64,000 nucleotides of DNA from Nymphaea colorata. Lineage: Eukaryota; Streptophyta; Magnoliopsida; Nymphaeales; Nymphaeaceae. Within the stretch, counting starts at the first letter, position 1; every line of letters begins with the position of its first letter. Under the pieces are notes generated by a model that did not search any database, was not told where the DNA came from, and saw only the letters and a program-made list of their open reading frames with translations. Below, one piece after another: positions 51,688 through 64,000 of this stretch. The translations under genes and the position numbers were made by a program. The stretch covers positions 14,184,106 through 14,248,105 of the forward strand of contig NC_045141.1 of NCBI RefSeq assembly GCF_008831285.2, in the 5' to 3' direction.

Positions 51688-54600
51688 ATGGGAAGCTACC
51701 CAAAGATATGGATTTTAATGTGGTTTTCTGCTCTTCTACGTGTGTTTCTCATCGGTTATGGTGAATGGCAAGACAAACATATGGATGTTCATTACACAGA
51801 CATTGATTATCTGGTTTTCTCAGATGCTGCTTCCTTGGTGGCAGCTGGGAAATCGCCTTTTGGTCGATCTACATACAGATATTCACCACTCCTAGCCATC
51901 ATACTTGTACCGAACACGTATCTTCATCCCCTATGGGGAAAACTTATATTCTCCTCTGCTGGTTAGTATCTATTCTTTTCACAATTTTATTTGACTTTTG
52001 ATTTATTGAGTGCGGCAAGTACCCTTTTCACTTTCAGAACTGATTTTTTGTATCATCACTGAGAAAGGAAGTTTGCCACACGATTTGGCCAGTGGAGAAG
52101 TTGTGTTTGATCAAATAAGTTTGTCTATCCTAATCTCCTAAGCTTGGGTGGCAGTTCATGGTTTCTTGTTTTATCCCTGCTGCAATGTCCTTGCTTTTTG
52201 TTATGGCTATTTTCATGTGTGTGTGTGTGTGTGTGTGTGTTTTTTTTAATGCTCTTTGCCTTTTTTTGTATTAAGCATAGGGTTATTAGCATTCTTTGTT
52301 CATTTTGTTGTGTTTTGCTTTCATGTTAGGCGAAACATTGACTCTCTGTGTAATTGTGATTTTTGATGCATGTAGTGTCTCATCTTGCAAGGTTATGGTA
52401 TCTCCCTTCTCAATTGAACACTCTATTAGTAAGGTTGTGTAGCTCCTCTTTTCTCAAACCATCAAGGCAGTTTTCTCCTTCACTTTTGTTTGTTATATTC
52501 TCCATTTTACTATTTTTAATCTTCCATTATGCTCTGTTTCATTCTTGAATTCTAATTCATTGCTTTAAATAATCTTTTGGAGAACTCAATAAAAGTACAT
52601 GATTCAAAAGTTTGAGTTTCTTCATTTACAGAACATCATCCCATAATTAATAAAGAAAGGGTAATAGCCCTGAGGTGAATGTTGTTTAGTGCTTCATTGA
52701 CTTAGCTATTTTAAGATCATAAATCTTATTAAGTTGGAGGAGATCGTATTGGTTTTGTATTTGAGTTTTGCAAAAAGTATTTCTACATTTAGTATACAGG
52801 GTTGGATCTCTTTAAAACACTCAATTGACATAAGGCTTCTAGTCTAGCAAGGTACGCAGGGCAGGGATGAGGTTATACCGTTATAGTAACAGGCATAGGA
52901 GTGCTTGATTGGTCACTAACATTGGTAACTGCTTTTGCTCCTACAAAAGACTCCTGATGCTTCCTCATAACTTATGCTCTAACACTTAGGATAGAAAACT
53001 TTTCACTTGTTAATTTTCTCCTACTGTCCTTTCCATGACACCTGGTGTTATCAGAACTTATGTGAAGTTTGTGTATGAAACTAGTTGTGTTCTAATTCTG
53101 TATGAGTTTTTTTGTTTCTTTTTCAATTTAATTCAGTGGGTCTAAATGGAACTTTTGTAGAAATCAAGAAATATTATTATGTCTGGACCATAGTCACCAA
53201 TATCATTTTCAGTATTTTCTCGGCAGGATTCTTTTGAGGACTTTTTTTCAGGATATAAATTTTTTTTCAAGAAATATTGGAAATCACAGAATTTTGAAAC
53301 TTAAAAAGTATAAAACAAAATAAAATTATGAGATAATAGGTTTTTTTAAGAAATTCTATTTTTTATTTTACTTAGGTTCCTCATATTCTGTCCTTTCTTT
53401 TACTTCTTTGAATTGTAGGAGTTGGTCAGTTTCTAGTTTCTACTATTATTTTTTTTATAAGTTGCTTTAGATTTTGGTGTTTGTGCACAAATGCTTACTG
53501 GGTTTATTTTGGTATCATCATTTACAAAGTTGTTTCTAGTTTGTGCCAAGGCCTTGGCTAATCAATACTACTTATGGTGTTTCTAGGTCATCATTTTTGC
53601 TTGGGACAACTAAACCATGTATCTTTCCCCCTTGAAGGGATGAGGGCAAATGGACATAGTAGTACTTATTAGTTAACACGATCTAAAGACTCCATATATT
53701 TGTTATTTTAATGTTATTTGTCATCATGTTTATGTACCTTTCTGTATATATATATATATATATGCATGCTTTGATTTCATTTTTAGTTGGCTGATTTTTT
53801 TATTTAGTTTAGTCGATCAACTTGGATGACTCAGATTAACTAGTCCTAACTCTTGACTAGTCTTTTAAGGGCTTTAACTTGTGTGTCTCTCATTGTCTTG
53901 TTTTTTCATTGATTGGTGATTTTTTCAACTTTGGATTTTCAACTAAATTGTATGTTTTATCAATTCTTATGCCGACTATTTTTCTAGAATTGCAGATTTA
54001 CTCAGTGGTTGGTTCTTAGTTTATATATTGAGACTACGTGGAGTGCCTGAAAACATATGTTTCTATTCGGTGGCTTCTTGGCTCTGCAACCCCTTCACTT
54101 TCACCATTGGTACACGTGGAAACTGCGAACCTCTTGTCTGTGCGATGGTCTTGTGGATCATCATCTGCCTCATGCATGGTGCGAGCTTTGTTCCTTTTCC
54201 AGTTGTGAACAGATTTTTCCTTAGCATGCAATTATAAAATATCTTATGGAATAAATCAAAATTTCTGCTGTTTGAATTTTTTTTAATGGTAAGTGGTAGC
54301 TGAATCAAATCATCTACATTTTTGTAAATGCATAAAGTACCAATCTGAAACTTTGCGTAATATGTCATCCTTCCTTCCCCAGCATGACAGGTCCAGGTCA
54401 TTCAGCATCTTTAGTTCCTTGGTTCTGCAGCAAGATGACTCATAATATCTAGTGAAATTGTACATATTTGCAGGTAATATATTGCAGGCTGCATTCTGGT
54501 ATGGGCTTGTTGTGCATTTCAGGATATACCCAATTATATATTCTCTTCCTATTCTCATTATTCTTGACTCAGAGTACCATCAACCTGGGGGGAAGCCTCT

Positions 54601-55974
54601 ACTCAATATTTGGGAAGTTTGGCAGCAAAAGCCACAGAGCAGTTTAAAGGAGAAAAATATGATCTTTTCAAGCTTATGCAAAATAACTGTAACCAGTGGC
54701 TGGTCTTCTATGGGAAATATTCTCAATCGGCAGAGGATACTGTTTGCACTTTTATCTGGGGCAATCTTTTTCTTCTGGACAGGTCTCTTTTTTCATCTCT
54801 ATGGATGGGATTTTCTGAATGAGGCACTGCTTTACCATCTAACTCGCACAGACCCCCGACACAATTTTTCTATATATTTTTATCATATTTATCTTCATCA
54901 TCAGCATCCATTCTTAGTGTTGGAGAAGTTGATATCATTCATCCCTCAGTTGGCTGTGCAGTTGGTCTTGGTCTTTACTTTCGCAAATGACCTTCCCTTC
55001 TGTTTCTTTGTCCAGACGGTTGCATTTGTGGCCTTCAACAAGGTAAGAAACTGGTTTTATTTGTAGGAAGTTGAATTTTTCAAATCTCAATCCAATATCA
55101 GATTGGTGATTGTTGCTGCGGATATATATGTACCATATACTGAACAACCATATGCATTTAACCTGAACTTGGAGCTTAACAGACAATTCACTGTCAAAAC
55201 CTGCTAGAGTTGTGTGGATTCAGAGCAATTATGGTCAGACTGTTTCTGAGGTTTCTGAACTTAGCGTGGCTGGATTTGGTAGCAGCTGTTTTTGTAGGGT
55301 TAATTGATTTGCCGTGTTGAAAAATTTCTGTTAGCCTTGTGTTGTTAACAGCTTTGGCTCAAGTTATCTGGTTGCACTAGCAAATTGACTTGGCGCTCCA
55401 CTCCTTAAAGAACTTTCCCTATTCCCTTCTTGTAAACCATGTTATCATCATTTCTATTCTGTTGTAGAATTTGATGCTAAGGCCTCCCTTTCTTTTTGTG
55501 AGAAATATCTGTGATTATGCTTCTTTTTTTTTTCATTCCATGGTACAGGTGCTCTTAAAAATTTCAAATAGTACATTGTACTTGGATCATTCTGAGGTTA
55601 TAACGGCTCAAGATTTTGCTAATACTTTAATAATCACATTGTACTTGGATTGTTGGCAGGTCATAACGGCTCAATATTTTGTATGGTTCTTCTGCCTCTT
55701 CCCTTTGATTCTGCCATGGAGCAAAATGAAACTAAGATGGGGATTAACGTGCCTTGCATGCTGGGTGGGAGCCCAGGTGCATTGGCTTATGTGGGGCTAC
55801 CTCTTAGAATTCAAAGGGCAGAATGTCTTTCTTCTACTTTGGCTATCAAGTGTTCTCTTCTTGGCTGCAAACGCTTTTGTTCTGGTTATGCTTATCATCA
55901 ATCACTATTATTCACCTCTCTTCTTAAGATCAGCAAAGATGACATCAACTGTCCATGATAAGAAGATAAAGTAG
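51688..55974 (+). CDS. PIGM: PIG-M, GPI alpha-1,4-mannosyltransferase I, 446 aa, complete
   Basis: PIG-M adds the first mannose of the GPI anchor in the ER lumen, using dolichol-phosphate mannose (GT50 family; the Arabidopsis homologue is called PEANUT1). Coding exons are 51688-51961, 53996-54178, 54474-55042 and 55660-55974. Lengths 274, 183, 569 and 315 stay in phase and give 446 residues, close to the plant family length. The lumenal DXD-type motif is Y-T-D-I-D-Y (DID at 38-40). Further family blocks are [76 protein letters not shown] and [16 protein letters not shown]. Many hydrophobic segments fit a multi-span ER protein. The ATG at 51688 follows an acceptor at 51648, so upstream leader exons are expected. 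An in-frame duplicated acceptor precedes the last exon. Confidence 0.95.
55572..55681 (+). repeat. Duplicated acceptor region of the last PIG-M exon (63-bp spacing)
   Basis: ACATTGTACTTGGAT...GAGGTTATAACGGCTCAAGATTTTG (55573-55618) is repeated 63 bases later as ACATTGTACTTGGAT...CAGGTCATAACGGCTCAATATTTTG. The downstream copy carries the good acceptor TTGGCAG (exon from 55660). The upstream copy reads TTCTGAG, with an exon that could start at 55597 in the same frame. Confidence 0.85.
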
Positions 55975-58800
55975 CAGAGTACTGCTCGGTTACCGTTTTG
56001 CAGCTGTATTTTTTCTTTTTGTACATTTTATTGCAGCAATTGATGTGATTTAGATCTAATAGAGTTTTAAGTAAGACAGGTTGTTTTGATTAACCAGAGA
56101 ATCAACCAAGTACGATCATGCAAAAATTCACAATGAAGTTTAAACTCGTCAACTATATTTCAACATGCAAAGCTTCAGTCTCAAAACAGGATTTGACATG
56201 GGACTTGATTCAAGTTTCTACTAATATCAGATACGTGGATGGCACCATGCACGACTTATGCAGATAGCCGAGCAACTGCACCTTCCATGTATGTTAAAAG
56301 GGAACAGTTTACAGTTTGATATGGCCTCTTAACAGTCACCCTGGCTTGTTAATTTGGACTACTTGTGCATGCCAATTCTTTTGAATTAGTCAGTGGGTGG
56401 CGACGCCTTTGACTATTCTTCTTTGGATTCCCTTAGAGGCCCACGAAGCTACAGGACCTTGATGCTGCTGTTCATTAAGTCAAGGTGTTTCTTGGAAGAT
56501 TTTACAGGACGGGTTTTCCTGGCAAGAATATTGGTTTCTCAAGCTAAGACATAGATGTTAAAACGTTGAAGCAGAGTGTTCTAATCTACTTTATTATGCT
56601 TTTCCTTGTAGAAACATGTTATGTTCAAATAGAAAATGAAAAAAGAGATGTTCGCGAAGTTGGACTGAAGCTGAGGTGAGAAAGCGTGTCAAATCGGACG
56701 CCAGTTCAGCTTAATATAATATATTTAACATATTTTAATATATCAATCTTTTAACACATTTTTAACACTCATCCTCTTTAAATATTTTTGTCTAATTCAT
56801 AACCAATTCAGCTGAATCCAAGAATGGGGAATTCAGTTTATAAGCCGATTTTCACAGCACTTCTTTTCCTCTCTCAATCAGATTCAAGTCTTCTCCAAGT
56901 GGAGAAAGCGGTATTAAGGTGGAAAAAGTGAGCACCTATACATGAATAGATGAACCATAATTATTAGGAAGTGTAAGGGAAGCAACCAAACGAGTATTAA
57001 GAATTCTGTGAAGAAGGGTTTGTAGATTTTTTTTGCAAAATTATTTGCTACGATAGAAAGTACACAAGTCAAAAAAGAAGATGCAGAACAAACAATAACT
57101 AAGAATAACATAAAAATGAAAAGAAGATATAAGACCAAATACAAGAGAGTTAGGCAGAGGTGCGTTAATACCCTTTTAGTGGCAGAACGATCATCTTGTT
57201 CTAATCTAAGAGCAGATACAAAGTTAAAAGAAAAACTTTAGTGCATTTACAATAGTATTAACAAAGTTAAGTATATTTTTTGTTATTGCCAAATCTTTAA
57301 GCATGATCTCGAAAATTTTCAAACATTTAATACACTTCTAATATGCTTTGCTTCCATACCCTTCTAAACCATCTCTGCATCTCATAATCATCACAAGCAC
57401 TCCACACTTTTCTTTTTTTGAGATTCAGATTCAGTAAGATATTGGTTCCTAACACTTTAGTTTGGAAGCTTGACATTGCAAACTTAAATGCCAACTTGCT
57501 GTTGTCCGGTGGTTCATCTTGAGAAGAGATGAGCATTAGCTCCTTGGCGATTTGCAGTCTAGTTATATGGGTGATATATTAAGGATAAATTACAATGGAG
57601 AGAAAATTAGACAGATCTGAAATTCGTGAGTTCATGTATTCTTTTGCTCATATAAAATAACCTTGTGGATGTGATTTTAGGAATGATTTAGCAGGAAACA
57701 TATAGGTCGAAAATTTAAATGTGTTTTTGAGGAAAAAGTCGATGACTCTTGTAACACTAAAACCGAAGATGGTTAAAATTTCTAATTTTTTTATAAAATC
57801 AATTTGAACTAATGTTGGTTGTGTAGTAGGTAAGTAATAGCATGTTTAAAATCTATTTCTCATCTACTGTGTCTTCTTACTAGGCATATTTATTAATGTA
57901 AACGTTAGAAAAGAAGTGTTAAAGTAGCCCCTTACATTAATTTTTAGTCTCCTCAGGCTGGATAATATATATATATATATCCTATGAAAACTTTGAATGC
58001 ATATTAGCATCTGATTGAATTAAAAAGATGGCATTCGGACGTTCACTTGCCGCTTCAGATCCATTTAACATCAAAATCATCAAAGAACTGATTGAATTTT
58101 TCTCACCACGAATTCAAACGAAATATGTTGATCTATCTCCAACCAACTCTGAAACGAATTGATTTTTTGTCTATTCAGACTATCGTTAATGAATGGCATC
58201 TTGCAAGATCCAATCCATGTGCACCTCGAGCTCTGATTGACAAATCCATCTTCATACTTTCCCTAGTTTGGCCATGGCTAGCAACTTGCTACAGTTGTCT
58301 AATTAAAAGAAGGAGTTTGTGTCCTTTGAAAATGATTTCTAAGACATTTATGTTCTCAATTATTTATTTTTGTGTGGTGGTGTTTATGTCATTTCGATGG
58401 GTCAGAAACAAGTTTTGTTAACAAATTTAACCTAGAAAACTAATTCGGAACACAACTAAAATGTAACGGATGGATTAGTAGGGATGAATTCTTACTTGGA
58501 TCTCGCCTTTAAAAAACATATCATTTTAGTATAGCTTGTCAGTTTGAGTGGCACGCAAACAACATGTTTTTAGTTTGATTTTTGTAAGTGTTACTTTTTT
58601 AAACATGACACTTGAGTTAAATAAAATAGTCTAGTATATCATAGAACCACTTAAGTTCCAACACAACCGCGACCTGAATCTCGAAAATAGAATATATTCG
58701 AACATACATTGTAGTTAGATTTTGGGTTTCACAAGTTTAAACCGGATGCGTAATGAAATACCAAATTCGGAACTACCTCAGATCTTCATTCGTATTTGGA
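55975..58800. other. 3' flank of PIG-M and intergenic DNA, no gene seen
   Basis: The first about 100 bases after the stop should be 3' untranslated sequence. The remaining sequence is AT-rich, with a TA run at about 57966-57980. None of its ORFs has a recognised domain. Confidence 0.35.
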
Positions 58801-58829
58801 TTTAGGCCCTTAACTCCATGAATCCATTT

Positions 58830-61621
58830 CTAGTGGCATGCCTCTCTGTCCCTCTCTCTCTCTCTCTCCGTAGAATGTACGCAGAAAGCGGTGCTTACTG
58901 GAGGAGGGGGCATGACGTCGACGACGGGGCGGAGACGAGGTCAGCGTTCTGCGGACGCGTTGGGCCAGGAGAGCCACAGGGCCGTCCTTGGCTGCCTCTT
59001 CCTCCTCCTCACCCGTTGTCTCCCTTCATCCGTCCCCAATGGTACCCTGCTTTCTCGACGTTCCGCCTCACTGTAGATTCAGGTGCCTCTCTTTCTCTCT
59101 TTCAATGAGGTAGGAAGTGGATACCCAGTAATTCTTGTCCTCTTATCAGGGCTTGGAGTTGCTCCCATCACGCCCGTTGCGTCGTTTGCCTGTCTCAGAA
59201 GCTGTAGACATCTGTCACCCTGCGCATAATGTGATGCGACCGACTTAAAATTGCTTTAGATAACAGGTGCAGCTCCTGAACCCTTTTCTGCTGTTCCATA
59301 GATGTGAGCAACATGCAAGTTTCAGTTCGAGAGACAAAGCTGAAACTTCAATGACTTCTCACACGAGGTAGATTCTGCGCGGTTTTGGTTGTGAAAATTG
59401 TTGTTTGGTGGCAGTTGTCACCGTTGAAAGTCAGGAGGCGCGTTGAGCCCATAAAGATACCGTAACCCATGTTCCTCTGTTTGTTCTCCTTTTATCTCTG
59501 TCGATATCACCAGTTAAGTTGGGGTTTGAGCTTCTGTTCCATGATCCCATCCATTTCTATTTTGTGGACTAATTTGTTTTGTGGTTCCTTGTTTGGTTGA
59601 ATGAATAATTTGTGGACTCCTGCCACGAGAGAGTGCACCTTCTCGTCTTTCCAGAAGTTTTGGTAGACGAGCACAAGGAGCCCAATACTAACATAACTGT
59701 TAGGTCTCAGTTGGTTTACGGGCAGGCCTTTGCTCTGGCTCTGTCTGTCTTTCTTGAGCTCGAGCTCACTTGAAAGGTGCAGTAAGCTTCTGATAAGGTG
59801 AATGAAGCCAATTGTACAAGCAACTCAATTTGCTCGTTAGGCCTATTTCTAAGAGCAAGCATAATGAAGAGAGTCAGAGCTGAGTGAATACATCTTTGCT
59901 TATACAGGAGACTCTATCTTGAATTTTGAAGAGTTGAGCGACAGAAGTAGATATAGTTTTTGCAGTTCCTGAGTGAATACATCTTTGCTTATACAGGAGG
60001 CTCTATCTTGATTCTTGAAGAGTTGAGCGACAGAAGTAGATATAGTTCTTGCTGTTCCAGTTTTAAGAGAAGTAACTAGGAAATCAGCAACCTCGTTTGG
60101 AGGGAATTGACTGTGAAGAAGTTTTCTCTGTAAATGAGCTAACTGAGCGAAGGCTTGACAATTTTACACTGTACTAAGTGTCGGGCTTGTTTTATTTGAA
60201 TAGAATGAAGTAACATGCAACTCATGGTACGACAAAAATCCTGAGCTTGAGTTAGTTGATTTGAAAATAAGGGTAGAAGAATGAATTCCATCTTTGAATG
60301 TGAACTTCTGGCCTGTTTGTTGCAATCACCCTTTGATTGGCTTGCTTTTACTACACCAGGTGGTAGCGCAGATTGTAAATCCCATTATATGAGCCTGAGT
60401 GAGCTTGGAACCAAATTGATCCATGAGCTGCTTGCCTGCTTGGTTCATTTATGGTCCTGGCTGCACATATTTGGATTAGTGATTTTGTAAAAAATTGATA
60501 GGTTGGTCAATAATAGGCATCAAGAAAATTAGAAGCTGATACGGTTCATGAGAGATTGTCATTATAAATGCCAGTAGGAAGAAGCATTACATGTTGGTGA
60601 TGAAAATCTATGAATTAGAAAAGGAATATGTTTTTTTCAGGGAGCACATTTATATGCTAATGGATGACGTGAGTCCCAGGGACATGCTATAATAGAGTTT
60701 ACGCCCAGGAAATGTGGACATTTGAATGATAAATTCATGGACCCCAAGGGACAAATACGGAAGAGTAGCTTCTGCTAATCATTTACAGGCTATGAGTGTC
60801 TGATGTTGATGGAAGACCCTACATTACCCCAAACTGTCTTCTGAGGAGGAATCCATTTTACTTCACTCGTATGCTCACTTACTATTTGGTAAAATGGTTT
60901 ATTAGGGCCTGATTGTCATCCTTGATACACATGAAGGGAAAAAACAGTTGTTGTAATAAACATGAGGGTTGCACTGGTGTCCAGTTAGTATTTTGACTTG
61001 GAAATGGACGGGCCTACTCGATCAACATTTCTTGTTTCCGTTTAATTCTCTATTTCTTTTCTTTGTTTAGTTATTGTAAGATAATATGGCACTTTTTCAC
61101 AAAATGGTTTATTCTGGACAGATTTTTCACTCATTCTAAATGTAAATCTTAGCCTGAAAAGTTGGATGAACAACTGATTCGTTCTGAGAATTGGTTCCCT
61201 TTTATGACTGTCCTTTCAACTTGAACTGTATACTTTGCATTGCTTTAGCATATTCATTTACTTTTTACCAATATTAGGGTGCAACTGGTCATTGCCAGCT
61301 ATTGTCACCAGTGATTTTAGTATCTGTTTAGCGGTTGTAGTACTGTATGGTTGGAAATATACTAAGGTTCATGCTGCTCAAAATTTGTAGTAGATGGTCC
61401 GCACTATTGTTTTGCTAGGATTGCCTAAACATGCATTTCCTAGTCCCACCTGCTGATTATCTCTCAAGATTGTAGCTTCATAGCACTAATATTTGCTTAT
61501 GCTATTTTTTTATTGTCTTTCTTGTTCTCTGGGTCTGGTAAATGCAGGTAATTAACTGATTGAGCATATTAAATCAGAATAAACTGACTGTGAAAACTGT
61601 AGATTGCTGGACTTTTTGAGA
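58830..61621 (+). other. Probable promoter, leader exon(s) and leader intron of the RING-H2 gene
   Basis: A CT repeat (58850-58868) precedes a GC-rich stretch (58890-59045) with CT-rich tails, the usual look of a plant first exon. The coding start at 61622 lies well downstream, so a long leader intron is inferred. The exon border was not fixed. Confidence 0.35.
59881..60058. repeat. Tandem duplication, 89-bp unit x2
   Basis: TGAGTGAATACATCTTTGCT starts at 59881 and again at 59970. The two 89-base units run through ACAGAAGTAGATATAGTT and differ at only a few bases. Confidence 0.9.
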
Positions 61622-62753
61622 ATGGACGTGCCATCTGAAAGGGTATGTTTCCCTGCTGCTCTTTGCCTTTGTCACAATGTTTCTGATATCCTTGCACATC
61701 TCCAACTATGAAATCCAATTTCAGTAATAAGTTCTCCAAAACCTGTGATAATATTAGAGAATGTCCAAGGGCAAATGGTCACATGTCCACAATACGCTTG
61801 TGGGCTTACCGTGGGATTTTTTCCATATTTTCTGAAAGAAACGAAATAAAAAAACTGCACCTTCCTTTTCCTGTGTTTTAACACAATTTTGTTTGAGAAG
61901 GATTTTCAGTCTGTTTTTTGGTAACCCTTAGAGATTCTTGGGACCATTATGTTTGCTCAATTCATTTATTGAATAGGCGATTCTTAGGACATGCAAGCTC
62001 TTTATATTTGTATCTGGCTTTTGCATGCAGAGATGCGTAACATTTTCTTCATCAGTTGAATCTGGTATTTTAGGACCTCTTCCATCTATCAAAGATCATA
62101 CTGGCAATCATACAGTACTTCAAAACGACCGTCATTCATATTGTAATTATGGTGCCAACTATCCAATATTCACAAGTCATTCACAGCGTGATCGCCGTTG
62201 GTGGTTATCAAGAAGAATATCAGGTGATAGTTTTGGTATGTTAAACTCATGGCGCAGGAGTACTAATCCTTTGCCTTATAATGCAATGCCTCTAGTGCAT
62301 ACTAGAAGCAACTTCATACCAACGTCTGCATGCCATCAAGGTATTCCTTTCCCCAATATGGTTCCGTCCTTGTTATCATAATTCAGCCCTTAGAATTTAT
62401 CTACTCAGCTTATAGCCTTATTCTAGCGGTTGAACGCCTTTCCTACTTGCAAATTTTGTACAGTGGGTAATTACAGATCTTATAGACCAGAGAGAATTGA
62501 AGCGGTTGACTTGCCTGGTGATCCACCTATGTCCATTACACTGGGGAGCACTTGTGGGTTATGCCAAGAGCTTCTAACAGATAGCTCACCACTTTGTCAG
62601 GAGCTCTTGACCTCCACCGATGTTTCAGTTGTTGCAGTTTTAGTTTGTGGCCATTTCTATCATGCAGACTGTTTAGAGGGCAAAACCTCGGAGGCACATA
62701 AACGGGATCCTCCGTGTCCAGTATGCTTCTTCAAGAGTACTGATGCAGTGTGA
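61622..62753 (+). CDS. Small RING-H2 zinc-finger protein, probable E3 ubiquitin ligase, 206 aa
   Basis: Coding exons are 61622-61642, 62031-62340 and 62464-62753; lengths 21, 310 and 290 join in phase to 206 residues. The first two-thirds have low similarity to known folds, with Ser/Arg/Asn-rich text. The C-terminus carries a RING-H2 finger: C141-x2-C144, a loop, C172-x-H174-x2-H177-x2-C180, 14 residues, C195-x2-C198. This C3H2C3 spacing is that of E3 ligases that bind E2 enzymes; the substrate is unknown. The segment LCQELLTDSSP is followed by LCQELLTSTD, a short internal duplication that adds a Cys at 155 between the first two zinc-ligand pairs. The start MDVPSER is the first ATG of a short exon; an upstream coding exon cannot be excluded. 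Confidence 0.8.
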
Positions 62754-63187
62754 CTGTTTGTTAATATCAATATCAGAACATGATTGTCTTACAAAATTGC
62801 AAGGCTCCTTCAGAAAGGAGAAGAGGGAATTTTGCCTGGCACTTCTTATGGAGAAAATGAATTCCAAGCCCATAATTTAAGATGCACTCAAGGCACATGT
62901 TCCTACTAAACAGTACATATACACTATCGATGTTAATCAGGTTCACTGGATATCCAAGAAATTGCTTATTTTGTTTGGGTTGACCCAAATTGCAAAGGAG
63001 AGAGAGAGAGAGAGAGTCTCTCTTTAACAATATGAAAATGCCCATATATTTGAAGGGCTTCTGATAACCTGTGCTCACAAAATAAATGAATCAAATGCCT
63101 TCATTTTATATATATATATCGGAATTCATATTTTTTTCTCTTTGTTTTTCTCTCATAGATATAGTTAAAGTCATTATTCAATTTTCT

Positions 63188-63227
<40 letters not shown>

Positions 63228-64000
63228 AGACATCTAGTTTTAATGGGAAAAGAATAAAAAAAAGAATTTAGATTGGTAACGCTTGATTATTAAAATATAT
63301 TAAAAGTTAGAGTTATCTTTACAAATGAATTAAAACAATTTAATAAATTATGGAGTAGCAATGACCAAGCTTTTATATACATATAAGAGAGAGAGAGAGA
63401 TTTTAAACATATAGACACATATTCTGCTTGTTTGTACTCATAAAAACATGGATTACTATGTAAAAAAAATGTTAAAATGTAACAAAAAAATGAAAAAATT
63501 GAGTCAACCTTGTCCAAACCGTGTCACCTACTCGATCTTTTGTCTAGCCTTCTCGATATGGGGCCGTTTTAGGAGTGTTTACGTGACACAGATTAATCCG
63601 CAGATATTGGGAACGAGAAAGATTGCTCAACACCATTTATTCACAAGAACGACATAGTTCCGGATTTTTATTTTTATTATTCAAAAATCAATGCTTGAAA
63701 ATGCATCATTTCTTAAGCTAAAATTGATTTTTTTATTCAATAAGAAAACCACAAGAAGAGTGGCTTTTTGGGTTTTGGATTGCATTAAACACATTTCTTA
63801 ATGGAGTATAAACCTCAAAATAAAGATCATTAACGAACACATGTACCACATATATATATATATATATATACACACACAATTAATTGATATGCTAGTCTTA
63901 ATTTTGCACCTCAATCTCGTAAGAATCGGTCTAAATCAAATCGAATTGTTGGCAAGTCAGTTAGATTAACAAATCCTTTGAATGTATCATACCCAGCATA
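62754..64000. other. 3' flank of the RING-H2 gene and AT-rich DNA with microsatellites
   Basis: A GA tract lies at about 62998-63016, TA runs at about 63191-63225 and 63852-63870, and a further GA tract near 63388-63400. No gene was recognised up to the window edge. Confidence 0.5.

Overview
This window is nuclear DNA from a flowering plant. It is AT-rich, its genes are intron-rich with GT-AG splicing (one GC-AG case), and GA/CT-rich leaders precede several starts. All confidently recognised proteins are conserved plant proteins: a plastid anion transporter, a calcineurin-B-like EF-hand protein, the vacuolar proton-pumping pyrophosphatase, an RMC1/Mic1 trafficking protein, the PIG-M mannosyltransferase and a small RING-H2 protein. 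The sequence alone does not fix the species. Exon boundaries were read by eye from splice sites, conserved protein blocks and phase arithmetic. Every assembled reading frame closes without a stop.

Layout. 1-3263 (minus): first three coding exons of an ANTR6/PHT4;5-like plastid anion transporter, cut by the left window edge. 5320-9741 (minus): complete six-exon EF-hand protein of 175 aa, with an LTR-retroelement remnant in its fourth coding intron. 10.1-18.9 kb: gene-poor, repeat-rich DNA with hAT-type and other inverted-repeat elements, a tRNA-derived SINE and minisatellites. 18879-23737 (minus): complete eight-exon type I (K+-dependent) H+-pyrophosphatase of 767 aa, with one GC-AG intron. 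23.9-32.9 kb: mostly non-coding DNA with small tandem duplications, SINE-like pieces, a 193-bp hAT-type MITE, and one unrecognised small ORF behind a strong hairpin. 32953-40229 (minus): complete eleven-exon RMC1 homologue of 781 aa, with leader exons reaching 44.4 kb and an about 1.1-kb hAT-like element in the leader intron. 45.4-48 kb: intergenic DNA with a long TA/GA microsatellite. 51688-55974 (plus): complete four-exon PIG-M, 446 aa, with an in-frame duplicated splice acceptor before its last exon. 61622-62753 (plus): three-exon RING-H2 protein of 206 aa.

The genes do not form a pathway or cluster. Two act at the vacuole or late endosome (H+-PPase, RMC1), one in the ER (PIG-M) and one in the plastid envelope, and they look like ordinary neighbours. 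I found no convincing undescribed multi-gene system. The most interesting signals are the GC-AG intron, the duplicated PIG-M acceptor that would insert 21 residues, a set of hAT-like non-autonomous elements with readable target duplications, a 55-bp foldback in the RMC1 leader intron, and the hairpin-led ORF near 28.4 kb.
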